Notes under the pieces: model-generated
The model's database searches: none
Seen by the model: the letters and a program-made list of their open reading frames with translations, nothing else
What the model was told of the DNA's origin: nothing
Assembly (NCBI GenBank): GCA_963746265.1
Contig: CAVVAM010000015.1
Span: forward strand, 310,001 to 374,000
From: Ilumatobacter sp963746265
Lineage (GTDB): Bacteria > Actinomycetota > Acidimicrobiia > Acidimicrobiales > Ilumatobacteraceae
Length of the DNA stretch: 64,000 bases
Direction: 5' to 3'
Position numbers and translations under genes: made by a program
In this document: positions 20,550 to 28,663 of the stretch, piece by piece
Position numbering within the stretch: the stretch's first letter is position 1
Layout: every line of letters begins with the position of its first letter

Positions 20550-21674
20550 TCAGTCGAAGAGGATGACGCCGCGGATGTTCTCACCGTTGCGCATCGCTTC
20601 GTAGCCCTCGTTGATCTCGTCCAATGTGTACGTCTTGGTCACGAGGTCGTCGAGGTTGAGTTGACCCTGCAGGTACAGCTCGAACAGTTGCGGGATGTCC
20701 TTGCGGATGTTGGCCGATCCGAACAGCGAGCCGCGGAGCTGCTTCTCCATCATCGTCATGAAGATCGCCGGCACCTCGATGCTGGTCTCGGCAGTGCCGT
20801 GGAGGTTGGTGACGACGATCTTGGACCGCTTGCCGCCGAGGTGGAACGCCTCCCCGAGCGATTTGCCGTCACCGGTTCCCATCGTCATGATCACCTGGTC
20901 GTAGCCGCGCTCCCACGTGACCTCGGGGATCGCGGCCTGCGCTTCCTCGATCGACGCGAAGGTGTGCGTCGCGCCGAACTCCATCGCCTTCTCACGCTTG
21001 AACTCGACGGGGTCGATGGCCGCGATCACGCGGGCACCGGCCATCTTGGCCCCCTGGATCGCGTTGGACCCGATGCCGCCACACCCGACGACGGCCACAT
21101 AGTCGCCCGGGCCGACCTCGCCGGTATAGACCGCCGAGCCCCAGCCGGTCACGACGCCACAGCCGAGCAGGCAGGCCTTGTCGAGCGGCCAGTCCTTGTC
21201 GATCTTGATGCAGCTCGCCTCGTTGACGACCGTGTGCTCGGAGAACGTGCCCAGCAGACACATCAGACCGAGGTCGTGGCCGTCGAGCGTGTGATGACGG
21301 TAGGTCCCGTCGAGCGCCTGCGTGCCGGCCGCGAACGTCGCCAGCAGATCACACAGGTTGGAGTGGCCGTCGGCACACGACGGGCAGCGGCCGCAGGCCG
21401 GGATGAAACCGAAGATGACGTGATCGCCCGGTTCGAGCCAATCGACGCCGTCGCCGACCTCTTGCACGATGCCGGCGCCCTCGTGGCCGCCGATCATCAT
21501 CGGCGGAGGGACGAGGCCGGCGATGTGGCCGTCGTAGGCATGTTCATCGGAGTGGCACATGCCCGAGGCCGCCAACTTGACCAGCACCTCGCCGTGTTGT
21601 GGTGGGTCGAGCTCGATCTCCTCGACGCTCCACGGTTGGTTGTACTCACGCAGGACGGCGGCTCGGGTTCTCAT
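20550..21674 (-). CDS. NDMA-dependent (mycofactocin-linked) alcohol dehydrogenase
   Basis: This 374-residue zinc-dependent medium-chain dehydrogenase has Cys40 in SGMCHSDEH and GGHEGAG as catalytic-site motifs. A structural zinc loop CGRCPSCADGHSNLC and a Rossmann GCGGIGSNA complete the fold. The opening WSVEEIEL and the FIPACGRCPSC region match the class that holds its nicotinamide cofactor tightly, needs an artificial acceptor (NDMA) in vitro, and is associated with mycofactocin. A mycofactocin locus lies 13 kb away in this window. The ATG follows a GGAGGT ribosome binding site. It leads the adh-moxR-VWA operon. The natural alcohol is unknown. Confidence 0.88.
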   Translation of the reverse strand: MRTRAAVLREYNQPWSVEEIELDPPQHGEVLVKLAASGMCHSDEHAYDGHIAGLVPPPMMIGGHEGAGIVQEVGDGVDWLEPGDHVIFGFIPACGRCPSCADGHSNLCDLLATFAAGTQALDGTYRHHTLDGHDLGLMCLLGTFSEHTVVNEASCIKIDKDWPLDKACLLGCGVVTGWGSAVYTGEVGPGDYVAVVGCGGIGSNAIQGAKMAGARVIAAIDPVEFKREKAMEFGATHTFASIEEAQAAIPEVTWERGYDQVIMTMGTGDGKSLGEAFHLGGKRSKIVVTNLHGTAETSIEVPAIFMTMMEKQLRGSLFGSANIRKDIPQLFELYLQGQLNLDDLVTKTYTLDEINEGYEAMRNGENIRGVILFD

Positions 21675-22039
21675 GGTGACCTCCAGGGATCAGGGGTGGC
21701 GGACGGGTGACACACGTTGCGTTCCGGACTGTAGCCAGCATCCTGGGTTCGTGCCGAAGCCAGCCGAACTGATCGGTTCGCTTCGTTCCGTGACCTCTGG
21801 GAGACGGCGTGTGCCCTCCGACGACGGACTCGTGCCCGTGGCGATGGCCGCCGGGACGGCGGTGCTCCGATCGGTCGAGCGTTCCGGCGACGCTCGCGAC
21901 ACCGCCGGTCACGAAGAACATTCGCAGCAGCAGCGGCGAGGCCACCCACCATGACCGTTCGGCGGCTCAGGCGAGCCTCGGACACGTCCCCGAACGGACG
22001 ATTCGTGGACGGAGCGCCGACGCCGTCGTCAACGGGCAT
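21671..22039 (-). pseudogene. Possible decayed Tat-exported ORF in the adh-phzF gap
   Basis: The 530-base gap 21675-22204 has no convincing intact gene. On the minus strand ATG 22039 opens a 122-residue frame whose first 45 residues look like a Tat signal (LSRRTVMVGGLAAAAANVL). It then becomes Arg-rich and unlike protein. A second frame (from about 21945) begins SPLLLRMFFVTGGVASVAGT, so a frameshift around 21940 could join signal and remainder. The first frame ends as TGA overlapping the adh ATG (ATGA), which may be chance. I call it a possible remnant only. Confidence 0.25.
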
Positions 22040-22204
22040 GGGGACCTTCCGTTCGCGCGGTCGCTGTGACGTCCGACAGCGAGGAAGCTCAAATGGCCGA
22101 CACCTTGCGCCGGGATGACGACCGAATGGTGTCGACGTGAGACTCCGGAGGACCGAGGTCGGCCGACCGCCGGGCGACACGCGGGCACATGGGAAGCTGT
22201 CCGA

Positions 22205-23035
22205 ATGCAGCGCCGCTTCCGACAACTCGACGTCTTCGCGACCGGTCCGTACTCCGGCAATCCGCTGGCCGTCGTGGTCGACGGCGACGGTCTGTCGACC
22301 GAGGAGATGCAGCGCTTCGCGAACTGGACCAATCTCTCCGAAACGACGTTCGTCCTCCCGCCGTCGGACCCGAGCGCCGACTATCGCGTCCGGATCTTCA
22401 CGACCACCTGGGAGCTGCCGTTCGCAGGTCATCCGACCCTCGGGACGTGCGCCGCGTGGCTGGACGCGGGAGGCGCGCCCGCCGGCGACGGTGCGATCGT
22501 GCAGGAATGTGGCATCGGGCTCGTCACGATCCGTCCAACGGGGGAGCAGTTGGGCTTCGCCGCGCCCGATCTCATCCGGTCGGGGCCGGTCGACGACGCG
22601 CTCCGTCGCCGCGTGGAGGCGACCCTGCGCTCCGAGGTGGTCGACATCGCCTGGGCCGACAACGGGCCCGGCTGGATCGTCGCCGAGCTGTCGAGTGCCG
22701 ACGACGTGCTCGCCCTTCGCCCCGATTTCGGCGGCACGCTCGACCTCAAACTGGGCGTCGTCGGGCGCCTCGACGCCGACGTTGACGCGAACGTCGAGGT
22801 CCGTGCGTTCTTCCCCGGACCGTCGTCGATGGAGGAAGATCCGGTCACCGGCAGCCTGAATGCCTCGATCGCCCAGTGGTTGATGAGCCGAGATCCGTCG
22901 CTCACCTCCTACGTGGCCCGGCAGGGCACCGCGCTCGGGCGTCGCGGCCGAGTCGTCATCGATCGTGATCCCGACGGCACCATCTGGGTCGGCGGCCGGG
23001 TCGCGATCTGCGTGACCGGCACGGTCGAGATCTAG
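22205..23035 (+). CDS. PhzF-family isomerase/epimerase
   Basis: This 276-residue protein has the two-lobed fold of PhzF and diaminopimelate epimerase. Family landmarks are the opening QLDVFATGPYSGNPLAVV, the catalytic Glu in NLSETTFVLPP, GHPTLGTCAAW, and DPVTGSLNASIAQW near the C-terminus. No phenazine genes are nearby, so this is probably an uncharacterised member acting on a small cyclic or amino-acid-like substrate. ATG 22205 is chosen by similarity to the family N-terminus. It overlaps the M16 gene tail to tail over CTAG. Confidence 0.88.
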   Translation: MQRRFRQLDVFATGPYSGNPLAVVVDGDGLSTEEMQRFANWTNLSETTFVLPPSDPSADYRVRIFTTTWELPFAGHPTLGTCAAWLDAGGAPAGDGAIVQECGIGLVTIRPTGEQLGFAAPDLIRSGPVDDALRRRVEATLRSEVVDIAWADNGPGWIVAELSSADDVLALRPDFGGTLDLKLGVVGRLDADVDANVEVRAFFPGPSSMEEDPVTGSLNASIAQWLMSRDPSLTSYVARQGTALGRRGRVVIDRDPDGTIWVGGRVAICVTGTVEI

Positions 23036-26004
23036 CGGGGCTCGACCGTGACCTGGATGTACTGCTCGGGTGTCACGTAGGCGTCGACGTAGCCCTGCAC
23101 CGTGGCGGCGGTGACGTTCCCGAGCTCCGCTCGCTCGAACAGGTAGTCGTCGAGCTCGCGCTGCGGATGGATCTCGTCGTCGATCAGCTCCTGCACGAAC
23201 GAACCGTTGTCGACGAAGTTCAAGGCCTCCTCGACGCGCGCGAAGGCGTTGAAGAACTCCTGCTCGGACGGCCCGTTCTCGCCGATGTCGTCCAGTTCGG
23301 CGACGACGAGTTCCGCAATCGACGTGACACGCTCGGGTGACCCGGTGACGAACACGAAGGTCTCGATCACGGGACCGGGATCGGTCGTGACGATCGACAC
23401 CGCTGACGGCGAGTAGCTCTCGCCGAGCTCCTCTCGGATCACGTCGGTCAGCCGAGCCCGGATCAGTTCGGTCGCGACATCGGCAGTCACGCGCACGCGG
23501 GCGTCGATGTCGGCGATCGGGCTCGTGAACAACATCGTGACCGACGCGGTGTCGCCCGTGCCGGCCGCCACTTCGCTGCGGATCACCCCGGGCGGCGGAG
23601 GGTTCCCGGCGTCGACCCATTGCTCGGTGACTCCCGACCCGGGCAGCGTGCCGAGGTAGGAGTCGGTGAGCGCCTGCGCCGCATCCATGTCGAAGTCGCC
23701 GGAGAACACGAACACCCAGTCGGAGACGTCGCCGTATCGATCACGCCAGACCCGCTCGACACCGTCGAGGTCCAGCGTGGCGAACTCGTCCGGCTCCGGC
23801 AGCGAGGCGTACCGGAGCTCACCCGGATACCTGGCGTCGAGCAGCGCGTCCTGGCCGGCGGCGGCGGCATCGGATGACGGGTCGGCGACGACGGGGCCGA
23901 CCCGGTTGCGGACCTGGCCGAGCGCCACCGCGTCGGCACGTGGTCGGGTCATGTACAAGTGGAGTTGCTGGAGGAGGACCTCGAGATCGGCGGTGGCCGC
24001 CGAACCGGCGAAGTGGTCGACGTACGGATCGATCCAGGCGTCGAGCTCGGCGTCGGCGCCCGCGGTGATCTGCGCCAGCTCGGCCTGGTTGAAGTCGGCG
24101 AGGCCGCTCGCGGTGACGACGTCGGCCGCGTACAGCGCGTCGACCACGTCGGCGTCCGCGACCAACGACGAACCACCGGGGCTGGCACCTTGGTAGAACA
24201 CCTGGGCCTCCACGATCTTGTTCGTGTTCAAGATCACGGTCGCCCCGTTCGGATACACCAACTTCACCGGATCGAACAACGCGTCTCCCTGCGGCACGAC
24301 CGACTCGATCGACAACGGGGCCTGCGCTTCCGGGCGCGCCATCAGGGCATCGGGGAGCCGACGTTGCTCCCCCCGTGGCTCGACGTCACGGGTCGACGTC
24401 GCCGCGATCGTGTCGAGCACCTCCGCCTCGGTCGGGATCCGATCGGCGACGACCTCGGGGGTCGAGATGATCACGTGGGGTGCAGTGTTCGTCCACCTTG
24501 CCGCGAACCGCACCGCCATGGCCTCGGGTGTGACGGCGTCGAGGATCGACGTGGCGATCGTGTACTCGTCGACGATCGACGGGTACGCGGATCGGCCGAG
24601 GAAGGACTCGACGAGCGTGCCGGCGTAGTCGCTGTCCTGATTGCTCTCCCGGCCTTCGAAGCGGGTGTCGTAGAACGAACGAATCGTCTCGCGGGCGAGG
24701 TCGGTCTCGCCGGCGGTGAAGCCGAACCGAAACGTCCGCTCGTACTCGTCGAGCAGGCTGACCAGCGTGTCGTCGACGCGCCCGGCATCGGTGAAGGCGT
24801 AGAGCGCCGGAGCGTCGAGCGTGTCGACCAGATCGTTGCCCCCACTCGTGATGTCGTCGAACGGTGCGACCCCGGCCGCCAGATCCTGCCGGAGTCGGCG
24901 GACGAGCACGTCGTAGATCATCGCGTCGATGATCTCGGCCCGAACTGCGAGGGTCCCGACTCCGTCCATCGCGGGCAGAGGGAGCGTGATCTCGACGTCG
25001 ACGGTCTGCTGATCGGGATCGACGTGCAGTCCGACGTCGGGCTCGAGGTCGACGTCGAAGCTGGTGTCCGGTCGCGACCGACTGGTCTCGTCGGGGGTGA
25101 CCGCCGGACCGAACAGACGCTCGATGTCGGCGACGATCTCGTCGACCGCGATGTCGCCGACGACGACGATCGCAGCGTTGTCGGGCCGGTACCACGTGTC
25201 GTAGTACCCGGTGAGCGCTCGGCGAGGCATCGCCTCGATCGAGGCCTCGGTTCCGATCGGTGACCGGCCGGCGTACGGAGTACCGGGTAGATACAACTCC
25301 TGGGCGACCTCGAACTGGCGACCACGTGTGCTCTGCGTGCGAACTCGCCACTCGTCGAGGACCACGCCGCGTTCGGCGACGACCTGTGCGTCGTCGAAGG
25401 TGGCGTGGGACAGCCACTGCTCGAGCACGTTCAGGCCGGTCTCGACCGACTCGTCGGCGTTGGGCACGGTCAGCGTGTACACCGTCTCGTCGAACGTGGT
25501 GTAGGCGTTGACATCGGCGCCGAACGCGGCGCCGAAGCTGCGCAGGGTGTCGATCAACTCGTTCTCGGGGAACTTCTCGGTGCCGTTGAAGAGCATGTGC
25601 TCGACGAAGTGGGCGACGCCCGTCTCGTCGCCGAGCTCGTCGACCGAGCCGGCCCTGACCGCCAGCCGGAGATCGGCTTTGCCACCGGGATTGTCGTTGC
25701 GTCGCACGTAATAGACGAGGCCGTTCGCGAGCATGCCGGTGCGAACCGCGCCATCGTTCGGGATCGGTTCGTCGGAGCTGTCGAGGAGGCCGGGCAGCGA
25801 GGGTCCGGCCGGCCATGCCGTCGCCGGGTCGACGTTCGGCTCGGCGGTGACGCCGCCTTCGGTCGTCGGCTCCGAGGTCTCCGGAGCAGCGTCGCCGTCG
25901 ACCACGGTGTCGGGCTCGAGCAGCGATGCTGCATCGTCGCCGGTCCATGAGCACGACGCCGACAGCAGCCCGAACACGATGAGCCATCCGCCACGCCGTC
26001 GCAT
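23032..26004 (-). CDS. M16 (pitrilysin/insulinase) zinc metallopeptidase lipoprotein
   Basis: This 990-residue exported peptidase has a short signal sequence ending in a lipobox (LLSASC, Cys18), so it should be tethered to the outer face of the membrane. The inverted zinc motif HFVEH lies at 132-136, and the distal Glu is in AERGVVLDEWR. Two M16 halves are visible: an active N-terminal one and an inactive C-terminal one with the R/Y-type substrate region. This length and arrangement resemble PqqL-like or bacterial M16B clamshell proteases. A TAGAGT element lies six bases upstream of the ATG. Confidence 0.9.
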   Translation of the reverse strand: MRRRGGWLIVFGLLSASCSWTGDDAASLLEPDTVVDGDAAPETSEPTTEGGVTAEPNVDPATAWPAGPSLPGLLDSSDEPIPNDGAVRTGMLANGLVYYVRRNDNPGGKADLRLAVRAGSVDELGDETGVAHFVEHMLFNGTEKFPENELIDTLRSFGAAFGADVNAYTTFDETVYTLTVPNADESVETGLNVLEQWLSHATFDDAQVVAERGVVLDEWRVRTQSTRGRQFEVAQELYLPGTPYAGRSPIGTEASIEAMPRRALTGYYDTWYRPDNAAIVVVGDIAVDEIVADIERLFGPAVTPDETSRSRPDTSFDVDLEPDVGLHVDPDQQTVDVEITLPLPAMDGVGTLAVRAEIIDAMIYDVLVRRLRQDLAAGVAPFDDITSGGNDLVDTLDAPALYAFTDAGRVDDTLVSLLDEYERTFRFGFTAGETDLARETIRSFYDTRFEGRESNQDSDYAGTLVESFLGRSAYPSIVDEYTIATSILDAVTPEAMAVRFAARWTNTAPHVIISTPEVVADRIPTEAEVLDTIAATSTRDVEPRGEQRRLPDALMARPEAQAPLSIESVVPQGDALFDPVKLVYPNGATVILNTNKIVEAQVFYQGASPGGSSLVADADVVDALYAADVVTASGLADFNQAELAQITAGADAELDAWIDPYVDHFAGSAATADLEVLLQQLHLYMTRPRADAVALGQVRNRVGPVVADPSSDAAAAGQDALLDARYPGELRYASLPEPDEFATLDLDGVERVWRDRYGDVSDWVFVFSGDFDMDAAQALTDSYLGTLPGSGVTEQWVDAGNPPPPGVIRSEVAAGTGDTASVTMLFTSPIADIDARVRVTADVATELIRARLTDVIREELGESYSPSAVSIVTTDPGPVIETFVFVTGSPERVTSIAELVVAELDDIGENGPSEQEFFNAFARVEEALNFVDNGSFVQELIDDEIHPQRELDDYLFERAELGNVTAATVQGYVDAYVTPEQYIQVTVEPR

Positions 26005-26010
26005 CCTTCG

Positions 26011-26016
26011 ACTCTA
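26011..26016 (-). promoter_or_regulatory. Probable -10 element (TAGAGT) of the M16 peptidase gene
   Basis: On the minus strand TAGAGT ends six bases before ATG 26004, a leaderless spacing. Confidence 0.5.
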
Positions 26017-26072
26017 GAGCCGGCCGCTTCGACGCCGACCCGCGGCTCCGTGACGATCGTGCGGAGCTCGAC

Positions 26073-27512
26073 TCAGCTCCGGTACCACGGCGTCGAATCG
26101 AGTGCGTCGGACGCAGCGGTCGCGGCCGGATCATCCGGACCCGACCCGAGATCGGATTCGACGAACCGCATCATCGATCGCAGCGCGTCCACGGCCTCGC
26201 CGCTGTCGAGCCGTCGGCGGATCAGTTCGTCGCCGATCCCGATCAACGTGCGGACGAGCACGAACTGCACCGTCGGCTGGCCGATGGCCAGATGGCGGAT
26301 CTGGTTGAACGCGGCGACGACCATGTCGTCGTACGTCGCGACCGATGCCCGCCGCAACGGGCAGCCGTCGAGCATCATCTCGTGCGGAGGCATCTCGTGC
26401 TCCAGGACCACCAGCACGGCCTCGCCCAGCTGCTCGATCACCTCGGTCGCCGTGTTCGGATCGTTGACGCCGGGCGACAGCGCCTTGGCAGCGACGTCCT
26501 CGATCATCATGAATCCGAACGCGACATCCTGCTGCAACGACCGTTGATCGCCCGTGGCGAACGCCCCGCGAAGAGCTGTCATCCGATCGTCCAGATCCTG
26601 CGCTGCGGGCGACGGCCAGATGGTCAGCAAGGGCGCACCTTCGTACACGTAGTCGCCCACCGATCGGTCGAGCCGGATCGCAGTACCCTCGGGAACGGCG
26701 TCGCGTATGGCCTCCAGACTGATCTGCTGGATCCATCCACGTCCGGTCGCCGCCAACACCGCACCAGGCTCCGGCCGATCGGCAGCGAAGCCCGGGTTGT
26801 CACCGGCACGTGCGGCATCGGGGGTGGGAACGATTGACCGGCCGGACTGCTCGCCGCGCTTGCTCGCGTCGGCCGTCGGTTGCCGCTCCGGGAACGTCTT
26901 TCGGATGAGATCGACGAGTTCCGACACCAGTCTGCGAGTGACCGACGACGAGCGCAGGGACTGCGACGTGTGGCTGATCGAGGCGAGCAGCGCCAGAACC
27001 GCGACGATCGCGAACACGACCGCGAGGAACACCGACAGCCCGGGAACGTACGCCTCGCCCCCCTCTTCGACCGATTCGAGCGGGCCTCGAACCTCGCTGA
27101 GCACGAGCAGGCTGTACGTGAACGTGGCCAGCAGGATGCCGATCATGTGCTGCTGGAATCGGTCGCGCAGAAATGATCGCAACACGCGTGACGTGTAGAC
27201 GCTGTTCGACAGCTGGATCGCGACGAGCGTCAGCGAGAACACCACAGAGGCCGCCGTGATCGTGCCGGCGCTGATCGCGCTGAGGATCGACCGGGCGCTG
27301 TCGACGGTGGTCTCGGTGAAGCGCGGGAGGTCGTCACTCCCCGCCCGTACGTCGATCCACGTGACCAACTGCGTCAGTGCGATCGCGAACCCCACCCAGA
27401 TGACGGGGACCGTGAACAGACTGGTTCGCGCCCGCTCGAGGATCGAGCGCACCAGCACCAATGGGCGGCCCCCGTCGCGCCATGCCTGGCTCATCGCGCT
27501 TCGCGGCTCCAT
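26073..27512 (-). CDS. DUF2254 predicted membrane protein
   Basis: This 479-residue protein resembles DUF2254. It has four hydrophobic segments in the N-terminal third (first at FTVPVIWVGFAIALTQLVTW). The conserved SILSAISAGTITAASVVFSLTLVAIQLSNSVYTSRVLRSFLRD region follows in pieces, and then a large soluble C-terminal domain (residues about 230-479). The function is not known. The family has been suggested to be channel-like because of its membrane core (inference). Starts at 27512 and 27494 are both possible. It lies downstream of two small membrane ORFs on the same strand. Confidence 0.85.
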   Translation of the reverse strand: MEPRSAMSQAWRDGGRPLVLVRSILERARTSLFTVPVIWVGFAIALTQLVTWIDVRAGSDDLPRFTETTVDSARSILSAISAGTITAASVVFSLTLVAIQLSNSVYTSRVLRSFLRDRFQQHMIGILLATFTYSLLVLSEVRGPLESVEEGGEAYVPGLSVFLAVVFAIVAVLALLASISHTSQSLRSSSVTRRLVSELVDLIRKTFPERQPTADASKRGEQSGRSIVPTPDAARAGDNPGFAADRPEPGAVLAATGRGWIQQISLEAIRDAVPEGTAIRLDRSVGDYVYEGAPLLTIWPSPAAQDLDDRMTALRGAFATGDQRSLQQDVAFGFMMIEDVAAKALSPGVNDPNTATEVIEQLGEAVLVVLEHEMPPHEMMLDGCPLRRASVATYDDMVVAAFNQIRHLAIGQPTVQFVLVRTLIGIGDELIRRRLDSGEAVDALRSMMRFVESDLGSGPDDPAATAASDALDSTPWYRS

Positions 27513-27575
27513 CGGGACGCCGGGTTGGTCGGGTCCACCGCGGAACGCCGACCGAGGTGGCGCGGACGGCGGGCG

Positions 27576-27833
27576 TCAGTGATTCGTAGCGGGTGTGTCA
27601 CTCGAGCGAGCCCGTCGGAGCAGTGCCAGCAGGATCAGGACTGCGGCGACGGCACCGATCGTCAACAGCCGGCGACGTCGTCGGGCGGCATCGCGGGGGT
27701 CGTCGAGACCGGGCACGATGTGGGCCGCACTGCTCACGGCGCTCGCAGCGGCGTCGGCCAGTTGGAGCATGTCGTGGACGGCTCCGCCGAGGTCGGGGCT
27801 CGGGATGTCGGGCACGTTCACGTGCACCACCAC
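27576..27833 (-). CDS. Small protein with one C-terminal membrane helix
   Basis: I do not recognise this protein of about 81-85 residues. A polar N-terminal part (VPDIPSPDLGGAVHDMLQL and an Ala-rich stretch) leads to a basic RRRRR motif. A single hydrophobic helix (LLTIGAVAAVLILLALL) follows, then a short tail. The basic motif before the helix predicts a cytosolic N-terminus. Three consecutive GTG codons (27833, 27830, 27827) and another at 27821 could start it. The last has GAGGTG at a good distance. It sits between the 24-residue ORF and the DUF2254 gene. Confidence 0.6.
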   Translation of the reverse strand: MVVHVNVPDIPSPDLGGAVHDMLQLADAAASAVSSAAHIVPGLDDPRDAARRRRRLLTIGAVAAVLILLALLRRARSSDTPATNH

Positions 27834-27834
27834 C

Positions 27835-27909
27835 TCAGACAGTGCCCCGGCCGAAGGCGAAGATCGGCGGGGCCACGGCAGCGAGAACGACGAGCATCGT
27901 GAACCACAT
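27835..27909 (-). CDS. Tiny membrane peptide ORF (24 aa)
   Basis: ATG 27909 to TGA 27835 encodes a 24-residue hydrophobic peptide starting MWFTMLVVLAAVAPPIFAFG. It looks like a single short membrane helix with no obvious signal cleavage. Its stop codon overlaps the ribosome binding site of the next small gene, so translation of the two could be coupled. It is too short to be proved real from sequence alone. The support is the uninterrupted hydrophobicity and the tight spacing. Confidence 0.4.
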   Translation of the reverse strand: MWFTMLVVLAAVAPPIFAFGRGTV

Positions 27910-28046
27910 GGTCGGTTGCTACCCGCCGCCCGGCGCCGTGAAACATCGTGCCGGCGATCATCCGCAGGGCGTTCCGCGCAGCCCGGCCCGATCGCTGCCC
28001 GGCACGGGGTGGTGTGACCCACGTCGCCGTCGGGTACGACTCGACC

Positions 28047-28583
28047 ATGAACACCACGACGATCGAACACGCTCCCCACACCACCGTTCCCGGTCTCTCC
28101 GGCGACCAGTCCGTGTCGCTCATCACGATCCTCCAAGAGCGGCTCGCCGCGCTCCTCGACCTGCAACTGACGTTGAAGCACATCCACTGGAACGTCGTGG
28201 GCATCAACTTCATCTCGATCCACGAGTTCCTCGATCCGCAGGTGGCCGCCGTACGCGAGATGTCCGATGCCGTCGCCGAGCGCATCGCGACCCTCGGCGG
28301 CGAGCCCATGGGCACGCCCGGTGCGATCGTGAAGTTCCGCAGCTGGGGCGACTACGGGCTGAATCGTGAACCGACCGTGCGCCACCTGGCCGCGCTCGAT
28401 GACGTCTACACCGGCGTGATCACCGATCACCGTCGGGCCCTCGAACAGCTCCACGATCTCGATCCCGTCACGGAGGACCTGTTCATCGGCCACCTCGCGG
28501 ACCTCGAGCAGTACCAGTGGTTCGTACGCGCCCATCTCCAGGACGCGACCGGCGACGTCACGTTCCGCGACAGCGAGAGCTGA
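28047..28583 (+). CDS. dps: Dps/ferritin-like DNA-protection protein
   Basis: This 178-residue protein should form a 12-subunit shell that oxidises and stores iron and protects DNA during stress. The inter-subunit ferroxidase site is recognisable. HIHWNVVG gives the first His, and SIHEFLD with the following DAVAERIATLGGEPMG supplies the second His, Asp and Glu ligands. ATG 28047 matches the usual start. It is followed by a strong bidirectional hairpin and lies divergent from the small-ORF/DUF2254 group. Confidence 0.92.
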   Translation: MNTTTIEHAPHTTVPGLSGDQSVSLITILQERLAALLDLQLTLKHIHWNVVGINFISIHEFLDPQVAAVREMSDAVAERIATLGGEPMGTPGAIVKFRSWGDYGLNREPTVRHLAALDDVYTGVITDHRRALEQLHDLDPVTEDLFIGHLADLEQYQWFVRAHLQDATGDVTFRDSES

Positions 28584-28618
28584 GAGCGCCCGCCCTTCCA
28601 GTTCGAAGCAAGTTCAAC

Positions 28619-28643
28619 GGAGCCCGGCCGACGGCCGGGCTCC
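28619..28643. terminator. Bidirectional terminator between dps and the helicase gene
   Basis: GGAGCCCGGCC (28619-28629) pairs perfectly with GGCCGGGCTCC (28633-28643) across a three-base loop. It is followed by a short T-run (CAACGTTTTCG). It lies between convergent genes and can serve both. Confidence 0.75.
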
Positions 28644-28663
28644 CAACGTTTTCGTGCTGCGCG

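Noticed and set aside
22115..22204. N-terminal extension of the PhzF protein
   Set aside because: The extra 30 residues are Arg-rich and unlike the family, whose members begin at the MQRRFRQLDVF equivalent.
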